Below, piece after piece: positions 32,793 through 45,039 of a stretch of DNA of 64,000 nucleotides. Origin of the DNA: Ursus arctos (Eukaryota; Chordata; Mammalia; Carnivora; Ursidae); contig NW_026623100.1 in assembly GCF_023065955.2 (NCBI RefSeq), forward strand, positions 66,468,727 through 66,532,726, read 5' to 3'. Both the position numbers and the translations under genes were made by a program. Under the pieces are notes generated by a model. That model was given only the letters and a program-made list of their open reading frames with translations. It made no database searches and was not told where the DNA came from. Each line of letters starts with the position of its first letter. Position 1 is the first letter of the stretch.

Positions 32793-34239
32793 GAAGGCTG
32801 AAGCTTCTGATTATCATACCGGCCTTGCTGCCCACAATGCAAATCATGTCCCTGTACCACTAACAATTAAGTGTCATCATTTGGCCTTTGCCGAGCCAGG
32901 ATCTGTCCACGGTAATTGAAATAAAGGAACGGGGGTGTGTGGGGGGGTCCACTTCAGCTGTGGCATAACACAGCCATTCTTGGCCTACTTAGTATAGCCA
33001 CTAAAGCGATCTCAAAGACCACCTTTATGAGTATTTTCTGGGCCACCTTGGGGACGTAGAAAGAGGAGATGAAAAATGCCTTCTGATATTTCTACCTGTC
33101 GGTGTCTTTGAAGTTCTTCTTCCCACCATTACACTGCACTGTATCTCAGCTTCACTTAGCATTGTTCTCTATTGTGACTAGGTTTTAGGCAGCCCACCAA
33201 GAAAATACAGAGAAACACTTCCAACTACTCAAATTAGTATGTTAAATTCGAATTTCTAGAAAATACATCCATGTCTATAAATTCAGCCTGAATCTAAAAT
33301 GTTGGTGTTCTTCCTTAGAAAAAAAAAAAATCTATTCCCATGTGTGATTCCCCCCATATTCATATAAATTAAAACACAACAAAAGTTGATGTGTATCTGT
33401 GTGTGTGCGCGTGCGTGTGTGTGTGCCTGTGACTTGCCCACAGTGAGTGCTGTTCATTAACTCCTAGGTTGTACTTCATAATTGGCCCCCCTGGGCATGC
33501 TGGTACCTCATTCCAGTTACATGTTTGGAGATAATGAGGAGTGAAGGCTGTAGAGTAGGGGAGGATAATTGGCTTTTCTTTGCAAGGTAACTCCCTTAGA
33601 TGCAACTCCATGTAAAACAATAATAGCCTCATTAGACATAGGAGCAGATCCTGTTTGGACTGGTGGAGGCTCAGTGAGGTTTAGGAGAACAGGGTTTCCC
33701 AAGTTCTTCAGATTTTTGCATCTATTCCCATTCTAGTGCTTGGGGTACGCCACTTTCCTCATCAATGCCCTAACTTTGACATATGAGACCTAGTGAGGCT
33801 GTGAATTCAGCTGACTTTGTAATTTGGTAACTCCTGGAGTTTAGCTTTGAGTTATCTCTGTCCTGTGGCTGTAAGAAATGAGTTTCTTTTTCATGCAGTC
33901 TTAGAAAATTTGTATTAAAATCGGAGAATTTGAGGACTTCAGCTTGTGACTTATTTTCTTTTCGGCAAATTCGAAGCAACAGAAGAAGCTACACCATTCT
34001 GTAGTCCTTTAATTCCTTTTGACATTCTTCTGGCTCGGCGGGAGCAAATAGTTGGTTCTAATGAACAGTGATCAGAGGCATTATCTACCTTTTAATTTTT
34101 TCCAACCATTGTATGGCATGTATACTAATGAGATTTACTGCTCTTGGTCTGAAGTAACTAGGTAGCCGATTCTGTCTTCTACCCGTTTCCCCAAGGTTCT
34201 GTTGCTGGCAACCATCTCCCAGCGCCAGTTTCTCTGTAC
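32793..34239. other. mostly unique non-coding stretch
   Basis: G-rich run at 32,930-32,948, A run at 33,319-33,332 and an imperfect GT/GC tract at 33,391-33,432. No exon recognised. Confidence 0.4.
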
Positions 34240-34480
34240 TAGTCAAGGTTCTTGGTCCACATAACATAAACCAACTCTGGCTAGCTGAAACAGAAAAAAA
34301 ATTCATTAGAATAGCAGAGAGTCAATAGGAAGCCCAAGATCAAAACCCAGCCAAGAACCAAGAGATTGGTTATCCAAATACCATCAAAATCATGCCACGA
34401 AAATAAGGCCACCATCCCTGACACCACCACCACTGGCTACTTGCTGCTGCCACTTTCAGTGTCTCTGACAAAGGATGCCC
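34240..34480. repeat. possible old mammalian repeat
   Basis: 'ccaactctggctagctgaaa' followed by an AT-rich 'aaaattcattagaatagcag' resembles a common old mammalian repeat. Family and exact ends are uncertain. Confidence 0.3.
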
Positions 34481-36055
34481 ATTCCTTTGCATCTATTCTT
34501 TCAGATCCACTACTGCGGTAACAAAGAACTCCCATCTTCTGTATCTTCACAATATTCAAAATTCTGTATAGTAGCATCTGTTTCACTAATTGTAGACCAG
34601 GCGCTAATACCTTTGGTGGAGAACCAGGAGAGCTGTTCCCCTTGGTTTCCATAGTGGAAGGTGGAGCCTTGTCTCCTACATATGTCGGATTTCCTCACAT
34701 GAGAAGAGAGTTTGGATGCTAGGTGGTCCCATTCCGCTCCCCCCAGAAAAAGTCTGCTATGGTCTTTAAACTGAAAAGATTTAGAACAAACAGCAAAAAG
34801 ACTATTAAAGCCTAAGGTACAGGTGAAAGTAATTTATTAGAATTAATTATTTTAACAAAAACCCCCATGTCTAGATAAATTTCTAAGAAATATAAAACAA
34901 AAGTCTTGGAAAAAGGATTGCAAAATAACTAGCAATAAACCTTAAAAATGCATGAGAAACTAGAAAGGAATTGAAATTGAGTTGACCTTGTATGAAGGAA
35001 AATTGTGGGTTCTGCTAATTACCAGCTTCGTGTTGAATGCCAACAATTAGTAGAATCACTTGGTTAAACAGGGTTGCTTGTTGTGAATACCTAGAAAATG
35101 ATTAAGTGAACACTTGGAGCCAGGATGAATTTATTAAGCACCAGCCATAGTAACCATCATTATTTCCTTTTGAATCAATCAATCCATTAATCCATTAATT
35201 AATTTGTTTTTGACCATCAGTAGACAAAATGAAAATGTTATAAGTACTGTGTCTTTAAAAAGTTAAAAATACCATTATTTACTTTTACTATAAAAAGAAA
35301 CCATGGTAATTATGGAAAAGTAGATAGAATTTTCTAGTGAAATGAACTCCAACTATTGTCCGTGCTTTCTCCCCACTAAAATTACATTAAAGGAATAAGA
35401 AAGATAAGAATCCACAAGGAAAAGGAGACAAGGAGAAGAGATAATAGGACTGTAGAGGACAATGCATTTTTGGAAGATGGAAATAAGTGGATGCATGGAA
35501 CTGACTTGGCAGAACAAAGAGAGTGGAAAGCAAGTGTCTACAAAGGAGATGCCAATGAAAGCAAGGCAATGTGGACAGCAGAACTCCAGGAATTCTCAGG
35601 AATCACAGGCACTAAGAGCCTGATGTAAGGAGTGAAGCTGAAAACAGGAGAATTGGATACGGCTCTTGTCCATTTACATTTCTGATCATATTTTAGTGGG
35701 TTGCTTTTAAATATGAACTGAAAGCCAAAGATAATCAGATCCTTAAGAAAAGCATCTAACATGAGAGATAGAGAACAAAACACAAAACAGTGAAAAGGAT
35801 TTGCAGGAAATAGAGACAAGGCAGGTAGTAGAAGAAAGCTTTACACTTAACATCACCAGAGAGGGAAGAGAAGATATTGTATCAGTGAAAAATGACTTTT
35901 ATTTTACACTGCATTTGTAGAGCCTCACCCGTTTATTGTACAGGGCAAGAAGTAGCCAAGTGGATAGACCTCCCATTCACACGGGCACTCTGGATTTTTT
36001 GTTTGTTTTATATATTGGAATTTTTAAAAATGGTTTAACAAAATGTTAAAGAGCT
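34481..36055. other. AT-rich unique stretch
   Basis: No recognised repeat, exon or RNA gene. A local run of attaat words lies at 35,180-35,205. Confidence 0.4.
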
Positions 36056-36070
36056 CTAGAGTAGAGTTTT

Positions 36071-36265
36071 GTTTTTTTAAGATTTTATTTATTTATTTAT
36101 TTGATAGAGAGCAACACAACCAGCGAAAGAGGGAACACAAGCAGGGTGAGTGGGAGAGGAAGAAGCAGGCTCCCAGCGGGGCAGGGAGCCCGATGCGGGG
36201 CTCGATCCCAGGACACTGGGATCACACCCTGAGCCGAAGGCAGATGCTTAGGCATCTAGGCACCC
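36071..36265 (-). repeat. CAN-SINE, antisense, with target-site duplication
   Basis: Tail with TTTA repeats, 'gcgaaagagggaacacaag', 'ggctcgatcccaggacactg' and a damaged head 'taggcatctaggcaccc'. The perfect duplication ctagagtagagtttt is at 36,056-36,070 and 36,266-36,280. Confidence 0.97.
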
Positions 36266-36284
36266 CTAGAGTAGAGTTTTAAAA

Positions 36285-36435
36285 TTAATCTTTAAATTTA
36301 TTTGTTACTGAAGTTTACTTGACACACAATGTTACGTTAGTTTCAGGTGTACAACATAGCGATCCACAACTGTATACATTATGCTAGGCTTGCCACAATT
36401 GTAGCCTCCATCTGCTACCATACATAGAGTTTTTG
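36285..36435 (-). repeat. L1 3'-UTR fragment, antisense
   Basis: 'gaagtttacttgacacacaa', 'gttagtttcaggtgtacaac' and 'accatacatagagtttttg' are antisense L1MA/L1M-type 3' UTR wording. Confidence 0.75.
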
Positions 36436-36668
36436 ATTTAAGCGACAGAAATTAACACTAGATAATTTAAACAAAAACGCTGTTCATTAGAAGGTTATGG
36501 GTAGCTCATTGAACTAAACGCATAGGTGAAAAATCAGAATCAGAAAGGGGAGGAGTCAGGGCAGCTCTGGGCTCCTAGGAGCAGAAATGTTGGATCAACC
36601 AGTTGGATCTGGGCATTAATGCTGTGATGAGTCAGTTCCAACTTTTTGTTTTTCAAGTGCTAGGAGAG

Positions 36669-36875
36669 GGGCGCCTGGGTGGTGCAGTCGTTAAGCGTCT
36701 GCCTTCGGCTCAGGGCATGATCCCGGCATTATGGGATCGAGCCCCACATCAGGCTCCTCTGCTGGGAGCCTGCTTCTTCCTCTCCCACTCCCCCTGCTTG
36801 TGTTCCCTTTCTCGCTGTCTGTCTCTCTCTCTGTCAAATAAATAAAATATTTAAAAAAATAAAAAATAAAAAATA
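36669..36875 (+). repeat. CAN-SINE with target-site duplication
   Basis: Young subtype with head 'gcgcctgggtggtgcag' and tail extended by aaaaaataaaaaataaa. The perfect duplication aagtgctaggagag is at 36,655-36,668 and 36,876-36,889. Confidence 0.98.
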
Positions 36876-36889
36876 AAGTGCTAGGAGAG

Positions 36890-37876
36890 AGAGCCCACTC
36901 GTCCGTCCTAGGTTGGGTCAGGGGTACACCCTCTGGCTAGGGAAGCAAAAGGTACGTTATTAGTTTCAATAAAAGTACATCAGTTGAAAAGGGAAATCTC
37001 CCCCCTGGAATGTCAAAGTGATATTATCAGAAGAGGGTATGAAAACTAGGGAGCAAACCCAGCAAATTTCTATAGTATCTATGGCTAAAAATAAGTTTGG
37101 AAACCATGAATCTGCAGAATTTTTTTTTTTTTTGCAATGACGAAGAACAGTCCATTGGAAGTATATGCAAAAATGTATTCAATCAATTACCTCTTATGGG
37201 ACATTAAGATTGTTTTCTATTTTTTGCTTTTATAAATAGTACCTCAACAAATATCCTTAGACCCCAATTTTATGGGCATCTTTATTGAGAAGTGGTAATC
37301 TAGAATCCTTGTGAACAAGGTTGAGATTTCTAGGCTGGATGATTTCATGTGAAAAATGCTGCTGGTCCATTGATGTTGACTTGCAGAGACTTAACTAATG
37401 TTATGTGGATTTTGCCCTTGGCCTCTTTCTGTTCAACAACTTTATGGATGATTTAGATATGCCATTAAAAAATGTACTTAACAAATTTGCAGATGCCATA
37501 GACCCAGGAATGATAACAAATATGATAGAATGTCATCAAACTTCAGAATGATCCTTATGAACTGAAATACTAGGTCTAAGCCAACAAAATTAAACCTAAC
37601 AAGAACAAATGCAAAAGTTCTGCGTGGTTTTTTTTTTTAATCAATTCTTCAGAGACAGGAAGGGTAAGTGCTATTTGGACAGAAATTCACACAGAAAGGT
37701 CTGAAGGTTTTATTAAATGCAAGGTCATTATGACTCAACAGTATGATAACCAAAACCAGTGTGATCTTAGAATGTATTAAAATAAGTAAAACATCTAGAA
37801 CTTGGATGCTAGCCTTCTGTACCTTTTGCTCTGGTCGGACTAGAATGTTGAGTTTAATTTTGACTGGTTACACTTT
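36890..37876. other. unique stretch with old LINE trace
   Basis: 37,140-37,330 ('gggacattaagattgttttc', 'tgcttttataaatagtacc') resembles an antisense old L1 3' end. The rest is unique. T run at 37,122-37,133. Confidence 0.4.
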
Positions 37877-38051
37877 TTTAAAAGATATTTATTTATTTGA
37901 CAGAGAGCAAGCACAAGCAGGGGGAGAGGCACAGAGAGAAGCAGACTCTCCACTGAGCAGGGAGCCCAATGTGGGGCTCAATCCCAGGACCCTGGGATCA
38001 TGACCTGAGCCGAAGACAGACACTTAACCGAATGAGCCACCCAGGTGCCCC
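37877..38051 (-). repeat. CAN-SINE, antisense, with target-site duplication
   Basis: Tail, 'gagcaagcacaagcaggggg', 'ccctgggatcatgacctgag' and head 'gagccacccaggtgcccc'. The perfect 17-base duplication ttgactggttacacttt is at 37,860-37,876 and 38,053-38,069. Confidence 0.98.
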
Positions 38052-38114
38052 ATTGACTGGTTACACTTTAAAAAAGAGATAGTAACAAACTGGAGAGCAT
38101 GCAGGGAGAGACAT

Positions 38115-38305
38115 CTAGTAGTTATAATGATAATTTACTGAGTGCTTACTCTGTGCCAAGCGCCATGTCAAAAACATTTTTAAAAAAATTATGAGGCAGG
38201 TATAATTTTACAGATGGGGAAACTGAGTCATGGGACGCTCAATAACTTGCTCAAGGTCACACAGCTAGTGAGTGAGGAATCAGAGACTGGAACCCAGGAG
38301 TCCAC
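38115..38305 (-). repeat. MIR SINE, antisense, well preserved
   Basis: 'gagtgcttactctgtgccaa', 'tataattttacagatgggga', 'ctcaaggtcacacagctag' and 'ctggaacccaggagtcc'. Confidence 0.92.
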
Positions 38306-38715
38306 CCTGGGGGACTTCCGTCGCTCATCACACACACTGCTAGTTCGTGAAGCAAAACAGGTGACCCCACTACATAAGTGTGATCTGAGGGACTTTGAGC
38401 CGATCGTCTGCAGGGAAGTGTCTCACTGGCTAGCGGGACCACACAAACAGGCCAGTTATGCACTTGGTCTTTATACCTTAATCCAGAGATCGTAATATTT
38501 TGTGGATTGACAGCGAGCTAAGAAAAGATTTTGATAAAAGGAAGAATTGTTCAAGGGTGCTAGACAGTGGGATTCATTCCTTCACCAGCTAGCTGAGTGC
38601 TGCACTGAGAGCTGCGATGTACTCGGCAATGGGGTAAGCCTGATAATATAATGACGAAAAAGGCTAATGTTTCTTTGCTCTGGCAGCGTTCACCTCCAAT
38701 GGAGGGTTGAAAATA

Positions 38716-39040
38716 CAGTTGATCCTTGAACAACACAGGTTTGAAGTGTGCAGACCCACTTATATGTGGATATTTTTCAATAAATACAGCTACGTACTGT
38801 AAGTGTCTTTCCCTTATGATTTTCTTAATAACATTTTGTTTCCTCTAGCTCACTTTATTGTAAGAATACGGTATATAAAACATATACGAAACAGGCAGAT
38901 CAAATGTTGGTGTTGTCAGTAAGGCTTCTGGAAAATGGTAGGCAATTTGTAGTTAAGTTTTGGGAAGTCCAAAGTTATATGTGGATTTTCCACTGCATGG
39001 GGGTCGGTACCCCAACCCCTGCGTTGTTTAAGGGCAGCTG
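38716..39040 (+). mobile_element. MER2-like Tigger non-autonomous DNA transposon
   Basis: About 325 bases with inverted ends: cagttgatccttgaacaac on the left and gttgtttaagggcagctg on the right, flanked by TA dinucleotides, the expected mariner/Tigger target. Internal wording (cttatgattttcttaataac) fits MER2 from memory. No transposase is encoded, so it was mobilised in trans long ago. Confidence 0.75.
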
Positions 39041-39789
39041 TAATGAAATCAGTGATATAGTAATAAGTGTAGTCAGTAAATCAGGAAAGAGGGGGAATTA
39101 TGGAATCGTTCGGTAGGAAACCTTCTCCTGTCCAGTGGGGTGGCAGTTTGGGGGTGGGGTGCATTTCTTTGGGACCTGAAGGCCAGGTTGAAACTTGAAG
39201 ACTGAGTCCAACTTTGCCCAGAGCAGGAGCTGGAGAGAAGGAAGAGAGTTTTCTGGGCAAGTTTCAGGTAATTCCAGTAGGAGGTGATGACGGCTGAGTT
39301 CTGGGCTATGGGGTGAAGAGAGGATGGATTTTCCAGCGGGTGGTCTGTAGACTACTGATCAGTACTTGAGGTTATTTTAGGTGTTTCACAGATACATATA
39401 TCCGTACTAATTATGTGTTTATTTTAATATATATTAGAAATATATGTAACTGCTATATCAAACTTGATTTCCCAGATGGTATTATTTAAAATGAAACTAG
39501 ATACTTAACATTTTAAAAAGAAAGTCAATTATAAATATTAAGCAAATAAGGGTACTGGTACCGTATTCCAAGAGCTATTTATGGGTAGAATGCGGGGCTG
39601 CAGAATTGCTGGGTGAACCACATTGCCTGGGGTCAGTCCTGCCAGTGACAGCCCTGTCCTGCCCCTCCCTTTACCACCCCCCCACCACTTTGGACTCTTT
39701 CTTTACACGGTGTTTGCCCTGAGTCTTACCCTTCTTTGTTTTATCCTTGAAATTTCTCACTCTGCCTGTGTGTGAACAGCTCTCTCTCA
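39041..39789. other. unique non-coding stretch
   Basis: AT-rich segment 39,400-39,560. No repeat or exon recognised. Confidence 0.4.
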
Positions 39790-40075
39790 CCATGTCCTCA
39801 ATATAGGCATTCCCTGACTTAGGATGATTCAGCTTATGATTTTTCGACTTTACAATGGTGTGAAAGCAATGTGCACTCAGTAGAAACCATCCTTCAAATT
39901 TTGAATTTGGATCTTCTCCCTGGACTGGTGATATGTGGGACGACCCTCTCTCATGACGCTGGGCAGTGAACACAGGATGTATGAATGTATGAAATGCATT
40001 CTCGACTCATGGTGTTTTCAATTTATGAGGGGTTTCTCAAGATGTAACCCCATTGTAACTTGAGGAAGATCATAC
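39790..40075. mobile_element. Tigger-type DNA transposon remnant
   Basis: Left end 'cattccctgacttaggatga' and right end 'gtaacttgaggaagatcat' are roughly inverted. Internal wording ('gcactcagtagaaaccatcc', 'catgacgctgggcagtgaac') recalls a common Tigger-like element. Internally deleted, with no transposase. Confidence 0.55.
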
Positions 40076-41325
40076 TGGCTTTTGCAGTCCCCTAATTCAG
40101 GCTGTTGATACGCCTTTCAGAGCCCTTAACAGAGCATTTTCCAACCAACATATATATCTTTTTATCTTAAAGTTTTAGAGTACAACTTCTTTGAAACACA
40201 GCGGTAGACAATTTCCACACTCCTTCTCTTCCCTTCTGCCACTCCCGTTCTCAAACCACCGTGTTCCTCAGCCTCTCCAGCTTCACGTGGATTCTCATCC
40301 TGGGTCATATTATTTGCACCTCGGCAGAATCAGAGCGGGGGGGCTCAGTTCCAGCGTGAGTACCCACTGCGGTCAAAGTGCCCGCAGCCGAGCAGAAAGA
40401 CTGCGTCTGCGAATGTGGCGCAGCGGGCCATGTAGCAGCTCCCTCCTCATAGCTGCTGGGGCCAAGCACCCATCCAAACGTCACAAGGACTGTGCAGGGG
40501 TGCTGCCACGCAGGTGTCATGCACAACAGAGACTCCAGAGACAGGCAACACACACACGTGCTGAGTTCTGCCAGAAACAGCCATAAAGATAATCCTCTAT
40601 GAGGAGCTGGGGTCTGTCTCACACCTCTAGCCCCAAGGCAGGGAAGTGCGCAATGCCTGGTTCGGGCCCAGGGTAATGAAAGGGGACAGCTGTGTCATCA
40701 CAGTGACCTTGAGCAAGCATGACTGAGTCAAAGAAACACACCGTCCTTGCCCATTTCTCCCTGTGACCCACAGGCGACTCTGGGAATAGTAAGTTCTGGT
40801 CCTTCACCACGTGGTTTAAGGGACAGCCAGAGATTTAAGTCTGGGATATCACAATGAGCATTTTGGAACAAATAGGGAAGTGGAAAAAAGCAGAGTGCTG
40901 ATAGCAATGTCTCTGGGGACTGACAGCCCAGCTCTCAGTCACAGGTCCCATGGAGGAGGTCGTGTTCCCAGGGTCCCCCAGGCCCCACTTCAACCTTGAG
41001 CCAAAGCTATTTTCTCTTCTTGTTCTGAAACCAGAGGGTTCAGGTGTTAGGAATTGCAGGGGTGATAAGGAGGTTTCCGAGGGCAATAGAAATCATTGGA
41101 AAAGAATCTGTGAGCAAATCCTGTTACAGTTCCTTCTTAATGTCTATTAATACATCATATTAAATAATGTAACTGAACAAAGTTTAAAAAAGAAAGACCA
41201 CAGAATGTGGAAACGATTTATGACAAATATAACTCGTGGGAGCTTACATTCTTAAAAAATCTAGATCTAATAAAATTTTTATAGCTACTCTTTGGCTCCT
41301 CTGTGGCAACCGGTCAGAATGCAAA
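40076..41325. other. unique non-coding stretch
   Basis: A GC-richer segment lies at 40,190-40,560. Open frames to 131 codons carry no recognisable domain. No exon or RNA gene recognised. Confidence 0.4.
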
Positions 41326-41810
41326 AGAATAAGAATAAACAATTTCATACACAGGAAAACAGATAGAAACTATGGCCCAAACCACTGATGGAAATTAGAT
41401 AAATACAAATCAAACAGCTTAGAGGTTCTGTTATGTACTTACAAGTCTAGCAAAAATGAAATCATAAAAGCCAGCGTCACTGAGACTCAAGTAAACAGTC
41501 CAAAGGAAAACAAAATATTCGCACGATGATACATTCACAGAGTTACGTATGACGCCAAAGTAATTTAGAAACAACCCCTAAAGCTGTCACAGTAAAGGTA
41601 ATTGAATAAAGTGTGGCATAATCAACAAAATGGAGTATTATGTAGCCATTAAAAATCACGAGCATGATGGTCATAGAAATGTACATATTTGGAAAATTGC
41701 AGGAATACGGGGAGTACGTAGGCAATAATTTCAGGTGAATGTACGTATTCTAATGAGGGTTAGAAGCGATTTCAGAGAGACGTACTTGGTTTATGGGATT
41801 TCCTTTTTTA
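41326..41810 (+). repeat. L1M 3'-region fragment
   Basis: Sense wording: 'tagaaacaacccctaaagct', 'aatggagtattatgtagcca' and 'aggaatacggggagtacgta'. Diverged, no ORF. Confidence 0.6.
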
Positions 41811-42130
41811 TAAAGTGCAAAATCAAAATATATGCATTTATAGACCCACAGCATATAAAAGAGGGGGCAGAGAGTAATTTCTCCTTTCTCTTTGCTTCCC
41901 GGGGAAACCATGAAGATGAATTAAGTGATTTGAACTTCTTGGCTCAAAATATTAAATGCTTAGATGAGTGAATGGTTCAGGGTCTTCCTTGGAAATAGTA
42001 AACAATATCCATCTGTTAACTGTTAGGATGTTTTTAAATTAATTTAATGACATTAGGAAGTGCTCGTGATTAATGCTGAGTGTTTTTTTGGAAATTCTAG
42101 AATGTGTCCCCCTGACATGTTTCTCCCACT
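41811..42130. other. unique non-coding stretch
   Basis: No repeat or exon recognised. Confidence 0.35.
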
Positions 42131-42132
42131 CC

Positions 42133-42163
<31 letters not shown>

Positions 42164-42188
42164 TACACACAAGCACACACATACACAG
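42131..42188. repeat. (CT)n-(CA)n compound microsatellite
   Basis: About 11 CT repeats run into an imperfect CA tract. Confidence 0.95.
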
Positions 42189-42558
42189 CACATTAAAATT
42201 AAACTATTATTAGCCATTAGTAAGAAAGGAAGAGAAGGAATCTCCGAAGTATTTACCATATGTGTCCCCACACCTCTCCTATTTAATTCATTTCTTTACT
42301 CCCTTCAGTTGGTTGCCCCCTGCTACGCACTCACGATACTCATACCCCCTGCAAATCCCTCCACCGCTATCCAGAAACGGTAATAGACTATCATAAACTG
42401 AGAAATTCTATTTCTTCCCCTTGTCCTCTCTTTATCCCGGTATTCTCTGGTATTAGATTGATAATGTAACAGGCCAGCCTTATATCAGAACAAGAAGAAA
42501 TGAGCCAAGAGTTGTCACATCATTTGGAAAATATCTTACATGAAAACAGTAACTCTTT
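42189..42558. other. unique non-coding stretch
   Basis: No repeat or exon recognised. Confidence 0.35.
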
Positions 42559-42750
42559 GGGGTGCCTGGGTGGCTCAGTCGGTTAAGTGTCTGCCTTTGG
42601 CTCAGGTCATGGTCCCTGGGTCCTGGGATCGAGTCCCACATCAGGCTCCCTGCTCAGTGGGGAGCCTGCTTCTGCCTCTCCCTCTGCTGCTCCCCCTGCT
42701 TGTGCTCTCTCTCTCTCTCTCAAATCAATAAATAAAATATTTTTTAAAAA
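42559..42750 (+). repeat. CAN-SINE
   Basis: Head 'ggggtgcctgggtggctcag', 'gctcaggtcatggtccctgg', 'gcttctgcctctccctctg', a CT run and tail aaatcaataaataaaat. Subtype differs from the young ones (no tgttccctctctcgctgg). No clear duplication. Confidence 0.95.
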
Positions 42751-43340
42751 TGTAGTCCTCAATAAATGCAAACCAAATTTTAAAAAAAGAAAACAGTGGA
42801 TCTTTTTATTACATAAGGAGATACAAATAATGATAAAGAAACATTTAAATATTTCATTTTAACATATTTTAACATTTTAATATTTCATTTATTTCATTCT
42901 TGAGTATATATTGTGTTTCATCATAATAAGTTTCCAAAATGACCTTTCATTCTTGTAAAATTCTGAAAAAGACATCGCAGAATGGTGATCTGTCCCATTC
43001 CCCCACAAGACAGTGCCCAAGAGGTGTTAAATTTTAAAAAATCAAAAAAAGTATGTATATGATTCATTAAAAATAAGGATACAACGATATGTATATAAGA
43101 GATCAGCTATGCAACACACGCACGTGTGGGCTCCTAACCATTCAGAAAAAAAATGTAGTGGTGGCTATCCATTATTGTGTGAAATGGTGTAACTGTGGGC
43201 AATTTAAGTTTTCTTCTACATAGTTTCCCAAATTTTCCACATTTCCTATCATAAATGTGTGTTAGCTTTGTAACAAAGAGAATCAGTGGAAAGCTGTATC
43301 CCAGAGTCTGGGGAAAAGCCCTGACATGAAGTCAGGGGGA
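42751..43340. other. AT-rich stretch with L1M 3' trace
   Basis: 43,170-43,280 ('taactgtgggcaatttaagt', 'cccaaattttccacatttcc') resembles the sense L1M 3' end. Flanking AT-rich sequence is not recognised. Confidence 0.4.
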
Positions 43341-43405
43341 AGCCACGGTCAGGAGCCACGGTCAGGAGCCACGGTCAGGAGCCACGGTCAGGAGCCACGG
43401 TCAGG
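43341..43405 (+). repeat. 13-bp minisatellite, five perfect units
   Basis: agccacggtcagg is repeated five times without a mismatch (43,341-43,353 through 43,393-43,405) and is followed by a degenerate continuation (agccggcagctacggc). Each unit carries one CpG. Confidence 0.97.
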
Positions 43406-44089
43406 AGCCGGCAGCTACGGCAGCTCCACTTCAGGAGCCATGTGAGTGAGGACCTCATCGAGTCAAGAACAGGCTGTCGAGGGTGGGTGGCCAAGAAGGG
43501 CTGGAGGAATAAATTAGGTCTGAGAGAACAAAATGGCAGATGTGATAAAATTTCACTAATGCTTAGCTCAGACGGCTCTGAGTAACATTAGTAAGGAAGG
43601 AGAAGTACAGCTATGCGCTTGCAGAAGGTTAAAAAGGACCGCAGAGGATGTCTGGTTCAATCTTCTCAGTGTCAGAGAAGAGCCCCAGAAGAGCTAAACT
43701 CGCCCGCTCAACCGCTTGATGGTAGAGGAAGGATTAGAACCCAGGATCCCGAAGCCTCGTCAGCGCCCTCCACCTCCCAGTGTGGGCAGTTGACTGCTGC
43801 TGTTACTGTGGTTGCTGCCACTGTTTGCATTAAGAAAACACCTCCCAGAACCTTCGGCCATGGCTGGAGCTCCTGACTGGGCCTGCTTCCTTCACTTTGC
43901 TCCAAACTCCAAGTGGATCCCCTAACATTATTCCAGGTTGGGACCGATCGCCCAGAGGTCTGTGTTTCTGTTGTCGACTCCAGTCTTCCTCTCCAAACCC
44001 ACTGCCACTGTCTTGGATCAAGCTCTCATTAGGTCTTCTTTTCCTGCTTCTCCTCCTTCTTTTTATTCTTTCTCATTGTGTTTAAACCC
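43406..44089. other. unique stretch with weak ancient-repeat trace
   Basis: 43,640-43,760 ('gatgtctggttcaatcttct', 'ggattagaacccaggatcc') recalls an old mammalian repeat in the antisense MIR-like order. No exon recognised. Confidence 0.4.
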
Positions 44090-44830
44090 ACAAAAACCCT
44101 GAAAGGATAGCACAAGAACTCAAATGTATCTTTCACCTAAGCATAAATTATTAACATTTTGCCACATTGAAATCTCTCTCTCTCTCTTACACACAGACAC
44201 ACGCCATATATGGTGATATGAGCACCCATACATATCACACGTATATCATATATGCCAAAGCTTCCATATATAACATATACATACATATATAGACATTAGA
44301 CATTTGATGGAGCCATTTTAAACTAGGCTGAAGATATCAACACACTTCACTTCTTAGCATCACCTAAGAATGAAGATATTCTCCTACGTAGGAATGATAA
44401 CATTATCACGCTAAGAAAACTATTATCTCATATTTAGTTCTTATTCAAATTTCCCAAATTGTCCCCAAAATGTCTCTTAGAGCTGTTTCAAGTTTTTGAT
44501 CAAAGATCTCATTAAGGGTTACATATGTACGTGGTTGTTGGGTCTCCTTAACTTCTTTCGATTTAGAACATTCCCCTCACATTTTGTATTTCTGTTTTCC
44601 ATACACTACATTATTTAAGAGTTCCAGCCATTTTTCTTAGAAGATCTCCCACGTTCTGGATTTGTCTGTTTCTTCATGATTAAATTCAGATTAAACATCT
44701 TTGGAAAGAATACTATATAAGAGTTGTTCTGTGTCTCTTACTGACTCACAGCAGAAGGCACAGAACACGGATTGTTTCACTGTGCTGAGTTTGACTTAAG
44801 GTTAAGGTGATGGCCATCAGATCTTTCCAT
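44090..44830. repeat. L1M-type 3'-UTR fragment
   Basis: 'taaattattaacattttgcc', 'tgataacattatcacgctaa', 'caaatttcccaaattgtccc' and 'ctcccacgttctggatttgt' appear in the order of a widespread old L1 3' UTR. It includes a CT/CA run at 44,173-44,205 and an AT/ATAC-rich stretch at 44,210-44,300. Confidence 0.5.
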
Positions 44831-45039
44831 TGCAAAGGCACGGATTCTCCTTTGTAATTAATAACCCGTGGAGTGAGTCTTTAAGACCACATGAACATCT
44901 TAGCTTCAGTGGATAATCATATCCTTGCTTGAGTCGGGATTGCAAAATAGTGATTTTGCTACTTCTCCTATTTTATTAGCCGGCATTCTCTGTAAAGAAG
45001 TTCTCCTCATATCTTGCATGCTCTCCCACGACAGTGTTC

